Of a stretch of 64,000 nt of DNA, positions 35,587 through 48,723 are shown one piece after another. A program made the position numbers and the translations under genes. Source of the stretch: Pelodera strongyloides (taxonomy: Eukaryota; Nematoda; Chromadorea; Rhabditida; Rhabditidae); NCBI GenBank assembly GCA_036852015.1, contig JAANDG010000547.1, positions 35,352-99,351 of the forward strand, read 5' to 3'. Every line of letters starts with the position of its first letter. The first letter of the stretch is position 1. The notes under the pieces were generated by a model that did not search any database, had not been told where the DNA came from, and was given only the letters and a program-made list of their open reading frames with translations.

Positions 35587-36030
35587 AGGGAGAGGCCCAC
35601 GAGAAAAAAGTTCTCCTCAATTTACTTGCACAGAATGTCCGGAATTTCAGAAATGTTACTGTGAAAACCGCATTTCTTTGCGCCTAGAACTCACAGAGTT
35701 ATTCCTCGGCACACAGTTCGGCCGGGTACCGTAGTCAGAAACGTTTTTACGGTTTACATCAATCCATTAGCATTCTTTCTTTTCATAACAATGGTTAAAC
35801 TAATGAAGATCATTCGTACGATTATAACAAGGCGTTTACAATACTATAATGCCCTAAATGCGCAAAAATTGATTCTGACTACGGTACCTGGCCGAACTGT
35901 TTGCCGGGGAATATCTCTGTGAGTTCTAGGCGCAAAGAAATGCGGTTTTCACAGTAACATTTCTGGAATTCCGGACATTCTGTGCAAGTAAATTGAGGAG
36001 AACTTTTTTCTCGTGGGCCTCTCCCTTTAA
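35583..36030. mobile_element. Palindromic TTAA MITE, family C, copy 2
   Basis: It is inserted in the right-hand TTAA of the family B element. The ends AGGGAGAGGCCCACGAGAAA and inverse are perfect. Copy B has only the bare TTAA (47972-47975). Confidence 0.9.
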
Positions 36031-36712
36031 TAAGCCAAAATGGTCTCGCCTGAAAATTCATTTATCTAGTCTGTTTCTATTTTAAAGATTGAATTTATTT
36101 CTCTCCTCCAGACGCTCCTTTTTTCTAAATCTTTTTTTTTCTAAAGCAGTGCCCTGGGGTCTGGGGGTACATTCCGGAGCCAGGAAAACAATTTAATTTG
36201 CATTGCAAAGTTTCACAGAAATTGCTTTTTTTTGCACATTTCGTGATTTTATTGGATTTATACTTGAGGTTTTGGATACTGTGGGCGGTTTCATACAACA
36301 GTCATAATATGCGAAATAGAAGAGCGTTCTTATTATGAAGTTTCCTCTTTTTTATACATCCTGAGTTTCTATTTGCTATATAATTTTGCTAGATAGTTTA
36401 TGAATCCGATAGTGATACTCTAAACTTAAACCCGCACAAAATTAATGTTTAACCAATTAATTATTAATTACGGTGATATTTGCTGAAACTCTGGATTATA
36501 ACAAAACACTTTTTTCTCCATGCGCTCATATATCTTTTCCGATTCGAGCAAACTCTGTTGAGAACTCTCATTGTTAACCTTCTGAAGGTATTTCATATAG
36601 AATGCGAGCTATTATAACATTTTATTGTTCAACAAAGCAGAAATGCAATTCATGCAGTTTAAGCTTACATATTTCGCAACTTAACAGATTTCTTTTAAAT
36701 CATGCTCTTTAA

Positions 36713-37022
36713 TTAAAAGGACAGGCCCATCAAAGTAAACCTATATTTATGATATGTTCAGTACCAGCCGTTCGAAGAGCCCTAGGGGCTCTTCTCCGAC
36801 TGGATTGTTATCCTGTTTAAAAAAAACGAATTTCCACAAAGATAAAGGACAACTTTCTATTCCTACTATTGTTCTAATTGTAAGCCTCTCTCTCTCCCTG
36901 TGTCTCATTTTCATTCTTTCTCACTCTCTCGCTCTCTCCTTCCTTCTGGTACGCTAATTCCTTCGTTCCGCTCTTCTCTCCGTCTCTTTCGTTCTCGTTC
37001 ATATTCCCCTTCTATATGACTC

Positions 37023-37081
<59 letters not shown>

Positions 37082-37776
37082 GTGAAACTTGTGCCCCTTA
37101 CATTCACACGTCTACAAAGTCATTTATGATTGTGGAAACGTATAATATGAAGCTGGATCTCCGTTCGACTACTGGTACAGGTACTATGCAAATTTTGCCA
37201 TTGAAGGTGTTCTTGTGTGGAGCAAATGATTACCCTCAGAGCTAGCATAGCTCAAGAGGTAGAGCGTTGGACTGTTAATCGAGAGGTTGTGTGCTGCTGT
37301 GGGTTCGAACCTCGCCGGCGGCAAAGATTTTGTAGCTTCTCTTTCGATTAGGAAATTTTCTTTATGAAAGGATTTCGTTGTGCACATAAAAACAAAATCA
37401 TAAACAAAGTCCGTGACAAACTCTTCTCCTTTATATAATACGATTTTTATTACAACATATACAAACCAGATTTCACCGGGAAATCAATGGGAAATCATAT
37501 ATGTGAATCAATGGGGAATCATATGTGTACCGTAAAACTTCAGATTTCAAATCTGCATATGCAAATTTTGATCGCATTCTAATTTCCCGATAAATTTGCA
37601 TAGACAGCTTTGATACCTGCAGTTTTACGGTAGGAATATACGATCAGCTCATTGGAAAACGTTTCCCAGGGTGAATGTAGGTGAAATTTGGTTTGTATAT
37701 ATTGTAATAAAATGCATCACAATCATGATGAACGTATTGTAAATATAGGTTTACTTTGATGGGCCTGTCCCTTTAA
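36713..37776. mobile_element. Palindromic TTAA MITE, family D, copy 1, with inserted interior
   Basis: TTAA flanks both sides; ends are AAGGACAGGCCCATCAAAG and inverse. The matching element in copy B (48724-48999) is only 276 bases. The extra 0.7 kb here, from about 36750 to 37440, holds a CT microsatellite (37023-37076) and a tRNA-like sequence. An inner palindrome at 37528-37632 begins TACCGTAAAACT and ends in its inverse. Confidence 0.8.
37241..37322 (+). pseudogene. tRNA-Asn-like pseudogene
   Basis: The A-box TAGCTCAAGAGGTAGAGC and the B-box GGTTCGAACCT (37302-37312) are good. An anticodon loop CTGTTAA would read GTT (Asn). The acceptor stem pairs badly (three or more mismatches), the anticodon stem has a mismatch, and the variable region is about 15 bases. 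It is most likely a tRNA-derived remnant. Confidence 0.6.
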
Positions 37777-37877
37777 AGGAGTATAGCATTCGTTTGCGGT
37801 AACATAAAAAAGTATGCCTTCTGGGATTATATGAAATAATATGTATTACTCATTGTTAGGTTGGGCCAACGGTGATC

Positions 37878-39360
37878 CTAGTTGACGATGATGTTTTTAA
37901 AACAGCACCTTTTCACTATTTCTTTGGTGCATTCAATGAATATCTCCCTTTGATACGGACCAACATCCTCTGCTGCGTATATGGCCTCTATGAACTTGTT
38001 CGTTGTACAACAAAGCCGATCTCTCGCAGCTCCATTGGCACACTTCCGGGCAAACCATCTGGAAAAATATAACAGTAGCCCACCCAGTTTCGCTACCTTT
38101 TCACCTACATGCTAATTGCTAAATTGGTGTAAAATGGTTGTTACATAAGTTGCCTAAGTGGTATTTCATGTGTTTTCTGAAACGGGACAACAGTATTCTC
38201 ATGTAGCATACTGTAACCTGTATTATATAAAAGAAACGCTTACACGATTATGTAGCCGTAATCTTCTTGAAGCGTTGCGTGTGTGGGGGGAACGGCACCG
38301 ACGTGGTACATGCTCCCAATAGCGTACTGTGTGATATTTCGCATAACATTTCCATCGAAAGGTATGCCAGGGTGCATTGCGTAATCAAATAAGGGAGCAA
38401 TTGTGGCAGTAACGATAAGTTCGTATGCTTTCTGAAGTCCGTCCTCAGTGGGCGTATCTGTTGAAGAATTGGAGAAATTTAGTTAAGGAACAGCCGGTTT
38501 TTTAAAAACATGTTGAAACAACTTGTTTGCGGCAACCATGCCACATACATCCTGTTATTGCGGTCACTGTGTGGTGCAACCAAGCTTTTTGCGGTCATCG
38601 TGCGGTAACCGTGCGGTCACCATGCTGTGCTTTGCGATGTTTTGTCTCTTTTTGCGCAGTTCTTGGGCGTGCGGCAACTTTTGCGGTCACTGTGCGGCAA
38701 TGTGGCAATGCGGTACGTTAGACAATTAGCCTCTACCAGAGTGTGCACAATTGTGAGCAGATTCATGGGCAGCTCTAAGAATTAGCAATTTTAACGGCTC
38801 ACCTGCACTCTCAGAAGTTGGATTTTGATTCCGCTTATCAGCTACAAACGTAACAATATCCGAGGCCGAAGGGAATTGAGAATTGTACATGCTGAATTGG
38901 ATTCTACACACACGCACAGTCACGCACGCACGCACGCACGCACGAACGCACGCACGCACGACCGCACGCTCGCGCGCACGCACACACACATTATATACAC
39001 TAACACAACAGCTGCACTACACACGACCAAAACAGATACAACAATTGAAGATCGAGATCGCCTTTTTCTCGCCTACCGCAGGCCCACCCTGAGTGCGACG
39101 CATGCACAGGCCTGAAATAGGTGGACCGCGCCAAGGCCACACCGTGCCACCCGTATTTTGAAGCCCGCGCACCGGCCAAACTTTCACTCGAGTAGTGAAA
39201 CTGACCTATTGACGAAATCAAATACTTGGTTCCCTGCTTCTTGGTACATCTTCAGAATGCCAATAGCCAGCTCTCCGTCTGTATACTGTCGCTCTGCTAC
39301 TATTGCTGTTAGCCCAAGTGAAATATGCATAAGTAGAAGGAAGAATGCAATTGGACGCAT
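37878..39360 (-). CDS. Secreted protein of unknown function, tandem paralog A
   Basis: The family was not recognised. Four minus-strand exons (39206-39360, 38803-38891, 38244-38457, 37878-38058) join in phase into 212 residues. The first 22 residues form a hydrophobic signal peptide (M-R-P-I-A-F-F-L-L-L-M). The middle is acidic to neutral without membrane segments. The only mature cysteines cluster in the last exon (K-C-A-N, R-L-C-C, I-E-C-T, K-R-C-C), suggesting three disulfides. A start upstream at 39384 is rejected because an acceptor-like ATATTTTAG lies five bases before M-R-P-I, and copy B lacks the upstream methionine. The paralog at 49101-50400 has the same exon plan. The neighbouring divergent gene in copy B is a channel; here only its broken exon 1 remains. 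Confidence 0.75.
38510..38712. repeat. TGCGGTCAC / TGCGGCAA repeat cluster
   Basis: Repeated TGCGGTCAC, TGCGGCAA and GCGGTAACC words fill part of intron 2 of the paralog A gene. Copy B keeps a much shorter version (49718-49790). The words resemble those in the GCATGC element of the GST copy 2 intron. Confidence 0.6.
38907..38987. repeat. (GCAC)n microsatellite, copy A
   Basis: CACGCACG units just upstream of the exon 2 acceptor of paralog A. Matching tract in copy B is at 49978-50081. Arg/Thr-His and Val-Cys-Ala frames here are simple-repeat artefacts. Confidence 0.9.
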
Positions 39361-40297
39361 ATTATCTAAAATATTAGATAACAAGATAAACTGTAGATGG
39401 AATATCTACACTAAAGAAGAAATAAGCTATGAATATTTTTTGAATTTTGTAAGAAAAAAAATCTACTTCAAGGCGAGTCGAGCAAGTTTCTGACAATGGC
39501 GTATTGGAGGGAAAAATGTGGATTTTCAATTTAACGTTTAAAGATTCAGCAATTAATCTCAGGGCACTTAGGCCAACGTCCGCACAAACCATAACTAATT
39601 GTAGCCAATGGCGACCTTCGCAGACAAAATTATTCTTCTTTTCTTTTAAATCGGCATAATTTTTTTGTTTTTATTCGGAATAATGAATTATTCTTTTTTT
39701 CTTTTAAATCGGCATAGGATGGAAATTTTTCAATTCGGAATAATATTTGTTTGGAGTAAGATCGAAAAAGAGGAAAAGAACATCAGCTTCAAAAATAGAA
39801 GCAGATGTGAGTCAATAATAAGCAAATATACTAATGTACACGGTGCGGCAGGATTCTGACAAAATACTGTGTACTTGCTTGAGACTTGAGTGAAACTAGG
39901 CCGTGTTAGGGTCCCATAAGAGTCAAATCACAAATATCTATGTAAAGCAACTAGAAGAATCCGAGACACGTAAAATACGGATAATTATTATAATAATTCA
40001 GTCGGAAATTGTCCTGACCATTTCTTTTCTGGTGCGCGTTCTATGTTTTATGTGAAATGAAATTTTCAAATAGCATAAAATCTTAATTTCAGAAAATTCA
40101 AGATAAAACCACCAAGAAATCAACAAAGATGGGAAGGTATGTGAATTGAAATTTATACTTCGTCCGACTTTAGTTTGCTCCAATTTACTACGGTAGCAGG
40201 GCAGCTACATGTGGTTTTGCATAATATAGTCGTATATGTAAATTTATTGCTAGAGCAGCTACAAAATACAGACTTATATACTGATCGATACAATAAG

Positions 40298-40352
40298 ATA
40301 AATAAAAAAGTTTTAAGAGTCTGCTTATTCTTCTTTGCCTTACTATCACTGT
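40298..40352 (+). pseudogene. Truncated first exon of the Cys-loop channel gene
   Basis: The segment matches 51344-51398, the signal-peptide exon of the intact channel gene. The ATG is replaced by ATA, a stop follows at once in that frame, and homology ends after about 55 bases at the duplication junction. The rest of the gene is absent here. Two copies of TAGTGTTAATACAT (40353-40380) fill the junction. Confidence 0.85.
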
Positions 40353-40834
40353 TAGTGTTAATACATTAGTGTTAATACATACTACATTTAAAGGTATGGT
40401 GAACTAATGCCAAACATTACTGCCGGTTCCGTGTCCGGGTAAAAATCTGAAAAATTCTAAAATAATCATGTTGACCTATATCAATTTAACTCGAAAATCG
40501 TACTATGTCGGAAACACAGACGCTAAGGTAGACGACTAACCACTGAAACAATTATCCGCATGACATTGTCCTTGTTTTGTGTCTTGCACTTCACCAATAC
40601 CAAGGGAAATGACGTCATCCATCGCGTGGAGCAGATCGAGCATAATCTAGGAATGAATCCAGCATCAATCATTGAGGGAGAAACTAATCAGGTCACTAGT
40701 TCGTAAATTAACTTACTGTAAGCACGAGTAGCTTTCGAACTGGATAAAATGTAAAACCTTGCAATTAGCTTATTACAACGAATACAGTGAACATATCAGA
40801 CGCTCACACAAATTACCCGCAATTCCCGTGTTTC

Positions 40835-41344
40835 TTAAAGGGTCAGGCCCACCGATACGTGTTCATAATTCATAAAAATGGTATTTATTATAATATATAC
40901 ATACCAAATATTATTCAGTTTTACCATGGGGAAGTTTTTCCCGTGAGCTTTCCTTACAGAAGGTACCGTAGACAGGCCTTGGGTAAAAGAAAATCAAAAC
41001 ATTTTTAAGGAAGTTAAACATTGCCACAGTACCGTAGTTGTTTGATTATATTAGTCCTGCGGCGAAAGACGAGAGAGTGTGCTGCCTAAAGAGACACCAG
41101 CCTAAGAAGACACATATGCACATGAGAGTGCAGACAACGAGGCAAGCGAAGACGAAAAAAAAATGCATACACCTTTAAACAAATATGAGACTACGGTCCC
41201 TTCCGTAAGGAAAGCTCACCGGAAAAACTTCCCCATGGTAAAGCTGAATAATATTTAGTCTGTATATATTATAATAAAGACCCTTTTTATGAATTATGGA
41301 CAAATAATAAATATAGGTTTATATCGGTGGGCCTGACCCTTTAA
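40835..41344. mobile_element. Palindromic TTAA MITE, family D, copy B-only
   Basis: TTAA flanks both sides; ends are AGGGTCAGGCCCACCGAT and the inverse. Long inner arms pair (CCATGGGGAAGTTTTTCC with GGAAAAACTTCCCCATGG). Copy A has a single TTAA at 27704-27707 between the same flanks, so this is an insertion after the duplication, or a precise loss from copy A. Confidence 0.92.
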
Positions 41345-41413
41345 AGCAACGATTTCATGCACATAGCTGACTAATGACACTAAAGGTATTCAATTTTGAA
41401 CACATAATTAGAT

Positions 41414-43248
41414 GTAGCAGCTCGTCAATTTACATCAGTCATAGCACTTGATTCATATTCTCATGCACAACATTTTTCTGTTAGATTCATCACCCATTAT
41501 GTGCCAGCTATAGGTAACTAGGAACATTCGCGTTATCTTCCCCTGTCGATGCATACCTGAGGAGCATTATGTCCGCTGTCTAGAGGTGAGTTGCCAGCTT
41601 GGTGGTATTGTGAGAATTCTGTATTATTCAGTTGTATACGTGACGAGAAATGCGCAAATTAAGACATAGACACAACACAAAAGTAGTACTTCTAACGAAA
41701 TCAATACATTAGAAATATGCCGATTACTGTTAAAATTACTCGAACATACAGATACACCAATTTAGGGTGTCCGTAACCTAAGCGCGCAGTACTTAGGTAT
41801 CTGCTCCATTCATATGTGCTACATACGCTATCTCATGTTGCAACTTAGCTAATATCTTACACAAAAAATTTTCTTGCGTTATTTATCAGTCTGCCTTCTC
41901 GTACAAACCACGTTTCAGCCTTCCGTCCACCTTCGCCCTTTCTCTCGTACTATCACTCTTCTTCTAGTATTCAATATCAATAATGAGTTTCCATTAGAGC
42001 TCGGAACTTACCAATCGATGCATCAAATCCACGTCAACAAATGTAATTAGTATGCATCATTTAGACATCATTGACAGGTTCCTGTGCCAGATCATTTTCA
42101 CTTATTAGACGAGCTAATAATTCTTGGCAATACTCAAAGCTTGCAATGGGGATGCACGACGATCTAATCCTAATGTCGAAACAGACAGAGGATTGGCTAT
42201 ACTATAATACACTGGGTGCTAACCATTCATTTTTGGTGCTATGAAAGAATTATTGAGCTGCATTTCCCAGTACCAAAGCGCTATACACCTGTCGGCTGGG
42301 ATTGGTCCAGTGAATGCATTGATCGTGCAGGCACCGGTGAGGTTCTACAGCCGTCGCCCAGTACCTAGTCTGAAGTGAATGGACCGAATGTGGCTCACCA
42401 ACTAGGCGCCTCCCTTCGGCATTTACTTCTGTAGCGATTAAGTGGGATAGCTGGTAAAAAACCCAACAACTCCGGGCCAATAACTCATAACTGCAAACTA
42501 AACTAAACTAAACAATAGCGACTTGTTACTGGGAAATGCAGCTCATTAGTTCTTTCATAGCCCCAAGAATGAATCGTTGGCACCCAATGCATCATACTCT
42601 GTATGTTTGGACATAAGGCTTAGATCGTCGTACATCCTCATTGCAGGCTTTGCCTATTACCAAGAATTATTAGCTAGGCTAGTAAGTGAAAATGATCCGG
42701 TACAGGAACCTGTCAATGATGTCTAAATGATGCAAATTAATTACAGTTGTTGACATGGATTTGATCGTAGATTGGTAAGTGCCAAACTCTAAAGGAAACT
42801 CATTGCTGATGTTGAATACTAGAAGACGTGTGCTAGTGCGAGTGAAAAGGGCGAAGGTGGACGAAAGGCAGAAACGTGATCTGTACGGGAAGGCAGCCTG
42901 ATGAAGAATGCAAGAAAATTGTTTATGTGAGATATTAGCTAAGTTGCTAGCTGAGATAACGTATGTGATATCGATGCTTGAAGCAGATACGTAAGTACTA
43001 CAAGGTTTGGATACGGACACCCTACGTTGGTGTATCTGTATGTTCGAGTAATTTTAACCGTAATTGGTAGATTTGCATTAACTTCGTATTAACTTCGTCA
43101 GAATACCTATTTTGTGTTGCTTTTTGCACAGTTCTCGTATTTTATCTAGGCTAGCAAAGAATGGGCGGAATAACTCAAACATAAAAATGTTGTGCGGCAG
43201 GTTCCTGAATTAAGTTACTATGACTAATGAAAATTGACGAGATGCTAG
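41414..43248. repeat. Foldback structure, copy B
   Basis: This corresponds to 27777-29791 in copy A, with the same inverted arms and loop. It therefore existed before the tandem duplication. Confidence 0.75.
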
Positions 43249-46186
43249 TTCTTCTTGGTATGCCGATTTGTTCAAGTGGGTGATGTGTTCCACAGCGGTG
43301 TTACAGCCCTCGTTGAGTAAAAGCGACTAGATAAAAAAAAATATTGTCTCCAAAAGTTTCGCAGTGCGCAGAAGTAAACCTTTGCTTGTTTTTCATAAAC
43401 TGATGGTGGCCCCAAGTTACCGAAAAATTTGATAATTGTTATGAAACGTTAATTGTCTGGAATGCCCAAAGTAGAGTATTTTTGTTGGACTGTGGACAAA
43501 AGTAATTATATTACGCGCTAAATTACACAGCCCGTAACGGACTGCTTTAGTCGCCTAATGACTCAGTTAGAAAACGGCTATGAGGAGAAAACAGACAAAT
43601 ACAAAATAATGACCTCTCAAGATAGCCTCGACTGGACTACTAACTGGACTGCAATGAGCATAAGCCTAGTGTTACGTAGGAAGCGCCCGTGCACATTTCG
43701 TCACTAGTTGCCGTGCATATTTGGCGATGGTTTTTGAGGTGAAAAAAAATAACTTCTTGCACTAAATGGTCCTTTTTCGCTAAGAACAACCACCAGAAGG
43801 AGGGAAGGGAACTTATCTACTATCTTTCAATTGGTGTGCCCGCAACGCCAATTTGGTCCTTTTGCTGCTTCATAGTTCCACTTTTTTCCCGGTATGTCCT
43901 GATATGCATTCCAGATACCATACCAGCTGAAGAAGGGATGAATTTAAATAAAACCATGTAAAAACGTGCAAGAATGCAAAGTTTATTGCAGCGAACAAGG
44001 AACATTTATGAAATGGAAAACTTTAAGGTATGTGTAAATGTTGAAGAAAAGGATCGGAATGAAACGATATATTTAGAAAAAAGAACAGTGCCTAAAGTAT
44101 ACTCTCAGTAAATAAATTAATACACATAGAAGCAAAAGAGAAAACATTCATAAAACGAACAAAATCAAACCAAGGGAGAACGTGTTTTTCAATTGTATAT
44201 AGGCAAGATACTGTTTTGAAAATTTAAATATGATTATTTTCCTTCACTCCCTTGTAATTCCTTTCCGCCACGACGGCTCTAGCTCCGTGCTTCTAATCCC
44301 AATTAGAATGCGATGCTAATTTTATCGGATTTTGGGCCGGTCGCACGTAGACCCTAAAACTCGCGTGAGTTCAAAAGTACGTTTCAGCGCATATAGACAA
44401 GCAGCCGAGCTTTCCAAAAAGTGTGTTTCAAGTTTTAAATCCAAATAAAGATTGGATTTCAATACTCCACAAAACGTGGGATGTTTTAGAATTTATCTGT
44501 TTCAACAGTAGAGATGTATTCACTTTTCGGGGGAAAATACTGACAAAAATTATTAATTCATGGGCATTTTTCATTATTTCACACAATTTGATGTTAATAT
44601 AGCATAGCGTTCCCATATGAATTCTAGAATCAAAGATTCTAAGTATTTTTTGACGCACAAACGAATCAACCTGGAACGAAAAATGGAACCTTTTCGCTTA
44701 CGCACATCCAACTCCGGTATAACCGTAAGCGTAAGCCGATTCACACACTTATCTTATCCAATCAAATCAACTTTGTTATCGAACATTTTATGCAAATGCC
44801 TTGACTACATTGAAAAGTGTTCCTCGAATCTGTAACATCCGCTGGAAATTCTGACTCCCGTACTTATCGAGATGATTGTTCTGAAAGAATAAATTCCTTT
44901 TGTCCGCCTAATGATAAAGTACAAGTACTTACATTTCTCTGTAACGTTGCTCGGCACAACCTTTTTGGCCGAAATTGAATTTTGATCCAAAAATCCCAGT
45001 TTCAAGTTTCAAGTTTCAACTATGACTGGTTGTGAGTTATGCACGTGTTCGCCTTCAATATTCTGCGTAAGTTTTAGTTTTAATAATTCAGTCCGAATAG
45101 CTGTCTTTGATGCAAGTATAGCACACTTTTTTTCTGTCAAACCATTTGGTAACGGGCAAACGAAGTTTTTTTTGATTGCGATAAATATTTCGTTGTCCTG
45201 TGACGTAGTGCATTTCCTTCATGCATAGCGTTCTCTCAATGTCACGTCAGAAATGTACGTATGTGGGGAACGAAACCGAAAAATAAAAAAACGTTGGTTC
45301 TTGGACAAAGACAAAGTTGTCGGTATGTATATTCTTTTTACCCACATTCATGGAATTCAATATGATATCGTCCAGTACTGTTCTTCTGCAAATTTAGTTT
45401 TTTCTTACACGACCTTCACTCATGAAGCATATTTATAAATGTAATATATACAGGTTGTATCATGCAAAGGTTTCACTGGCCTGTCATATCATAGAAGCTT
45501 GGATGCCAGTGTCGGTATTATAAGATGTATCAGCAAAAAAAGTACTAGCTGACAGCTGCCTACAGTATCAGTTATAAATAACAGTTATATTTTCAAAACA
45601 ACCAATTTTCTATGACGCAAAAGCCCTGATATGCATGCCCCATGTTTCACATTACCAAAATCGTTTGTTACATTTTAAATGGCTATAGCCGTCGGCTGAC
45701 AAATTACACAGTCGTTACATGTTTGGGGGTTGAAAAAGGCCCTTTATTCTAGTTTTTTTTTTGGAATAATGTTCTTGCTTGGCTGTTTTCTGCCTTACCA
45801 AACAGAGAAATGTTATCAAAGTAGTCCCACAAAACCTCCAGGGAATATAGTGTTTCGAAAAAATAAACGCCGAAAAACGGAGGCTAGTCTTTTTCCGGCA
45901 ACCGATGCATTTTTTAGCAGTAGTGCACTTGTTGAGGGCATTTTCGAGAAATCATAATTTAGGGGGTTTCATTTTCGACGTTACTTCGTTTTGTTCTTCT
46001 CCAACACATAACTTATTCGTTTTGTATGTAATTTTAACTTTGTGAAAGGTAAGAAATTTATGTTTTCCGAAACCTAACTATTTACGTTATTCTAAGGTAA
46101 AGCCATGTTGCTCTAGAAACTCTTCCAGGCCTGACTATGTCTCCCTCTCTCCTGCTCTCTCCGTCTCTCTCTCTCCGTCTCTCTCT

Positions 46187-46218
<32 letters not shown>

Positions 46219-47816
46219 TCCCTCTTCCTTTACTGCGCTAGAGAAGAATTCCCTAGTTTAGAATAGAAACTGATCCCCCCACATCCATCTTCTATTGAAC
46301 TTTGCGCAGAAACTCTCTTTCTAAGATTCTAAGTGTGTCTATGCCCCTCTGGGCATTTATTTGAAGAATCGCCTTAGGGGTGTGGTCCTAGGATTCTGGA
46401 TTCCGAGACCTTGCACGTATCTCTTTGGGACTTTGGGGCCTTTGGGACTTATAACTTATAGAAAGATGAAACTAGTCTGAACACAAAAAATAGCAAAAGA
46501 ACGTTTTGTGCTTACAGCTTACAGCTAGTCTTTGTATGTCGATGTTTACCTTTGTTGGGTTAGATTCATGCCGGCTAATAGTATATCGTACAATGTCTAG
46601 CAATAAGGAATTGTTAGTTGAAATGACATTAACTCGTTTCAGTTTTACCACCCCAAACTCGAGTATTACTAGGCAGAGCATAAGAAAACGATTTTTTTCA
46701 AGAATGTAAAAGTTTCTGGTTTCTAAGTTTGGGTATGTTTTCCCTCCAACTTTCTGATTGGCTTATTCAGTAATGTTATTCCGAGTGCGCTCGTTCAAAC
46801 ATTCATTTTTATAGTAGGCATCCACCAATTCACATTTATTTTTATTTTTTACCAAACGGATATCGCCGCCTGAGGCGTCTTTCAATGCAGCACAGGCAAT
46901 ACTACAAAAAAGTGTGCATACTTATATGAAACGTCTGAAACGTATTGTCAGTAATTAATTTAATGGAACTCATTTCGTTTATTTGTTTGCGAAATGTTTA
47001 CTGCTTATACCAAATCCTTGAAACGTAGTATGTATTTTCGTTGCGGATTCGGTGACAAACATCTAAACTCTTCTACTTTATATAATATGAATAGTTCGCT
47101 ATGTTGTTATCAAGTTTTACTATTGTGAATAAAATATGAAGTGACGAGGAGTTTGGTGCATTACCTCGGTGCCTTGATACAGTGAAGCTAACTTTCGATC
47201 TCCATAGCACTCTTATGACATGTAGCAAAAATGTATTAGCTTGTTCAAAAGTTAGCATATATTTTTTGGTGTACTTTGTGCAGTTGGTCTTTTACCTTTA
47301 GTCCCTTCTCCTTTCCTTATTAATTAGTTCGCATTCGCACTAATTTTCCAACTGACCGCATGCGGCTCAAGTAATTTAACGGCTCTTAATTGGTAAGATG
47401 TACTCGAAAATTATTAATAGAACAGCCGTATGGAAAAGTGACTCTATAATAAGACTGCACAATATTTTCACCTTTTTTCACATTCTTTCTCTGTATTTTC
47501 TGTATGAATTTTATATTTAAAAGTAAGAAAGTATCGTATTTGGTTGTTTTCAACTGCACCCATTTACGGAATTTTTTATGTTGTTCTGTTTTTGTTTTGT
47601 TATCGGGATGTTTTTGTTCCAGCATATCTTTTAATTAAGCTTTTTTTCGGCATTAATTGAGTTCTTGTATCTTGTTTATGCACACTCACAGAGAGCGATC
47701 TTTATTTTATTTTTATTTTTATTTTTTAATAATACTATCTAAAATTACCATAAATTGCCAAACGAGGGAATATTTTTTTTAACTAAAATGCACCGAAGTT
47801 CCATGTCACAAAATAT

Positions 47817-47975
47817 TTAAAGCGAAAATTGGAAAATTTGCATATGATAAGCAAATCCTATGTATCCTATGCAAATTTTGTACGATCGTCCGCGGCAATC
47901 GTACAAATTAGCATAGGATACATAGGTTTGCTTATCACATGCAAATTTTCTAAAGAGGCTAGCATTTCGCTTTAA
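47817..47975. mobile_element. Palindromic TTAA MITE, family B, copy 2
   Basis: This is the duplicate of 35428-35586, nearly identical and TTAA-flanked. The right TTAA is free of the family C element seen in copy A. Confidence 0.88.
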
Positions 47976-48723
47976 TAAGCCAAAATGGTCTCGCCTGAAA
48001 ATCCATTTATCTAGTCTGTTTCTATTTTAAAGATTGAATTTATTTCTCTTCTCCAGACGCTCCTTTTTTCTAAATCTTTTTTTTTTCAAAAGCAGTGCCC
48101 TGGGGCCTGGGGGTACATTCCGGAGCCAGGAAAACAATTTAATTTGCATTGCAAAGTTTCACAGAAATTGCTTTTTTTTGCACATTTCGTGATTTTATTG
48201 GATTTATACTTGAGGTTTTGGATACTGTGGGCGGTTTCATACAACATTCATAATATGCGAAATAGAAGAGCGTTCTTATTATGAAGTTTCCTCGTTTTAT
48301 TGGATTTATACTTGAGGTTACTTGAGGATTTATACTTGAGGTTTTGGATACTGTTTTGGATACATCCTGAGTTTCTAATTTGCTATATAATTTGGCTGCC
48401 TAGTTTATGAATCCGATAGTGATACACTAAAGCGGCACGAAATTAATGAATATTTGGGAAATTATTAATTAGGTGATATTTTCTGAAATTCTGGATTATA
48501 ACAAAACATTTTTTTTTCTCCATGCTGTCATATCTTCTCCGTGTTTTATCAGTATTCGAGCAAACTCTGTTGAGAACTCTCATAGTTTTTTTCTGAAGAT
48601 ATTTCATATAGAATGCGAGCTATTATAATATTTTATTGATCAACAATGTGGAAGTGCAATTCCTGCAGTTTACGCTTACATATTACGCAACTTAACATAT
48701 TTATTTTAAATCATGCTCTTTAA

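Larger units (their letters stand above)
27259..40352. repeat. Tandem segmental duplication, copy A (13.1 kb)
   Basis: From ACATACTACATTTAAAGG at 27259 to the end of a broken channel-gene first exon at 40352, the sequence is colinear with 40377-51397 at high identity, apart from indels. Copy A alone holds elements at 29950, 34386, 34830 and 35583, a GGGGTAGT block and a larger D-family interior. It carries the secreted-protein gene at 37878-39360. The stretch 31000-36700 has no supported gene; its short open frames recur in copy B because the DNA does. Confidence 0.9.

Noticed and set aside
37241..37322. Functional tRNA-Asn(GTT)
   Set aside because: The acceptor stem has several mismatches and the anticodon stem one, so it is listed as a pseudogene.
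38726..39115. His/Thr/Arg and Val-Cys-Ala repeat frames, also at 49796-50287
   Set aside because: They are translations of the GCAC microsatellite; only the 38803-38891 and 49873-49961 parts are real exons, in the secreted-protein genes.
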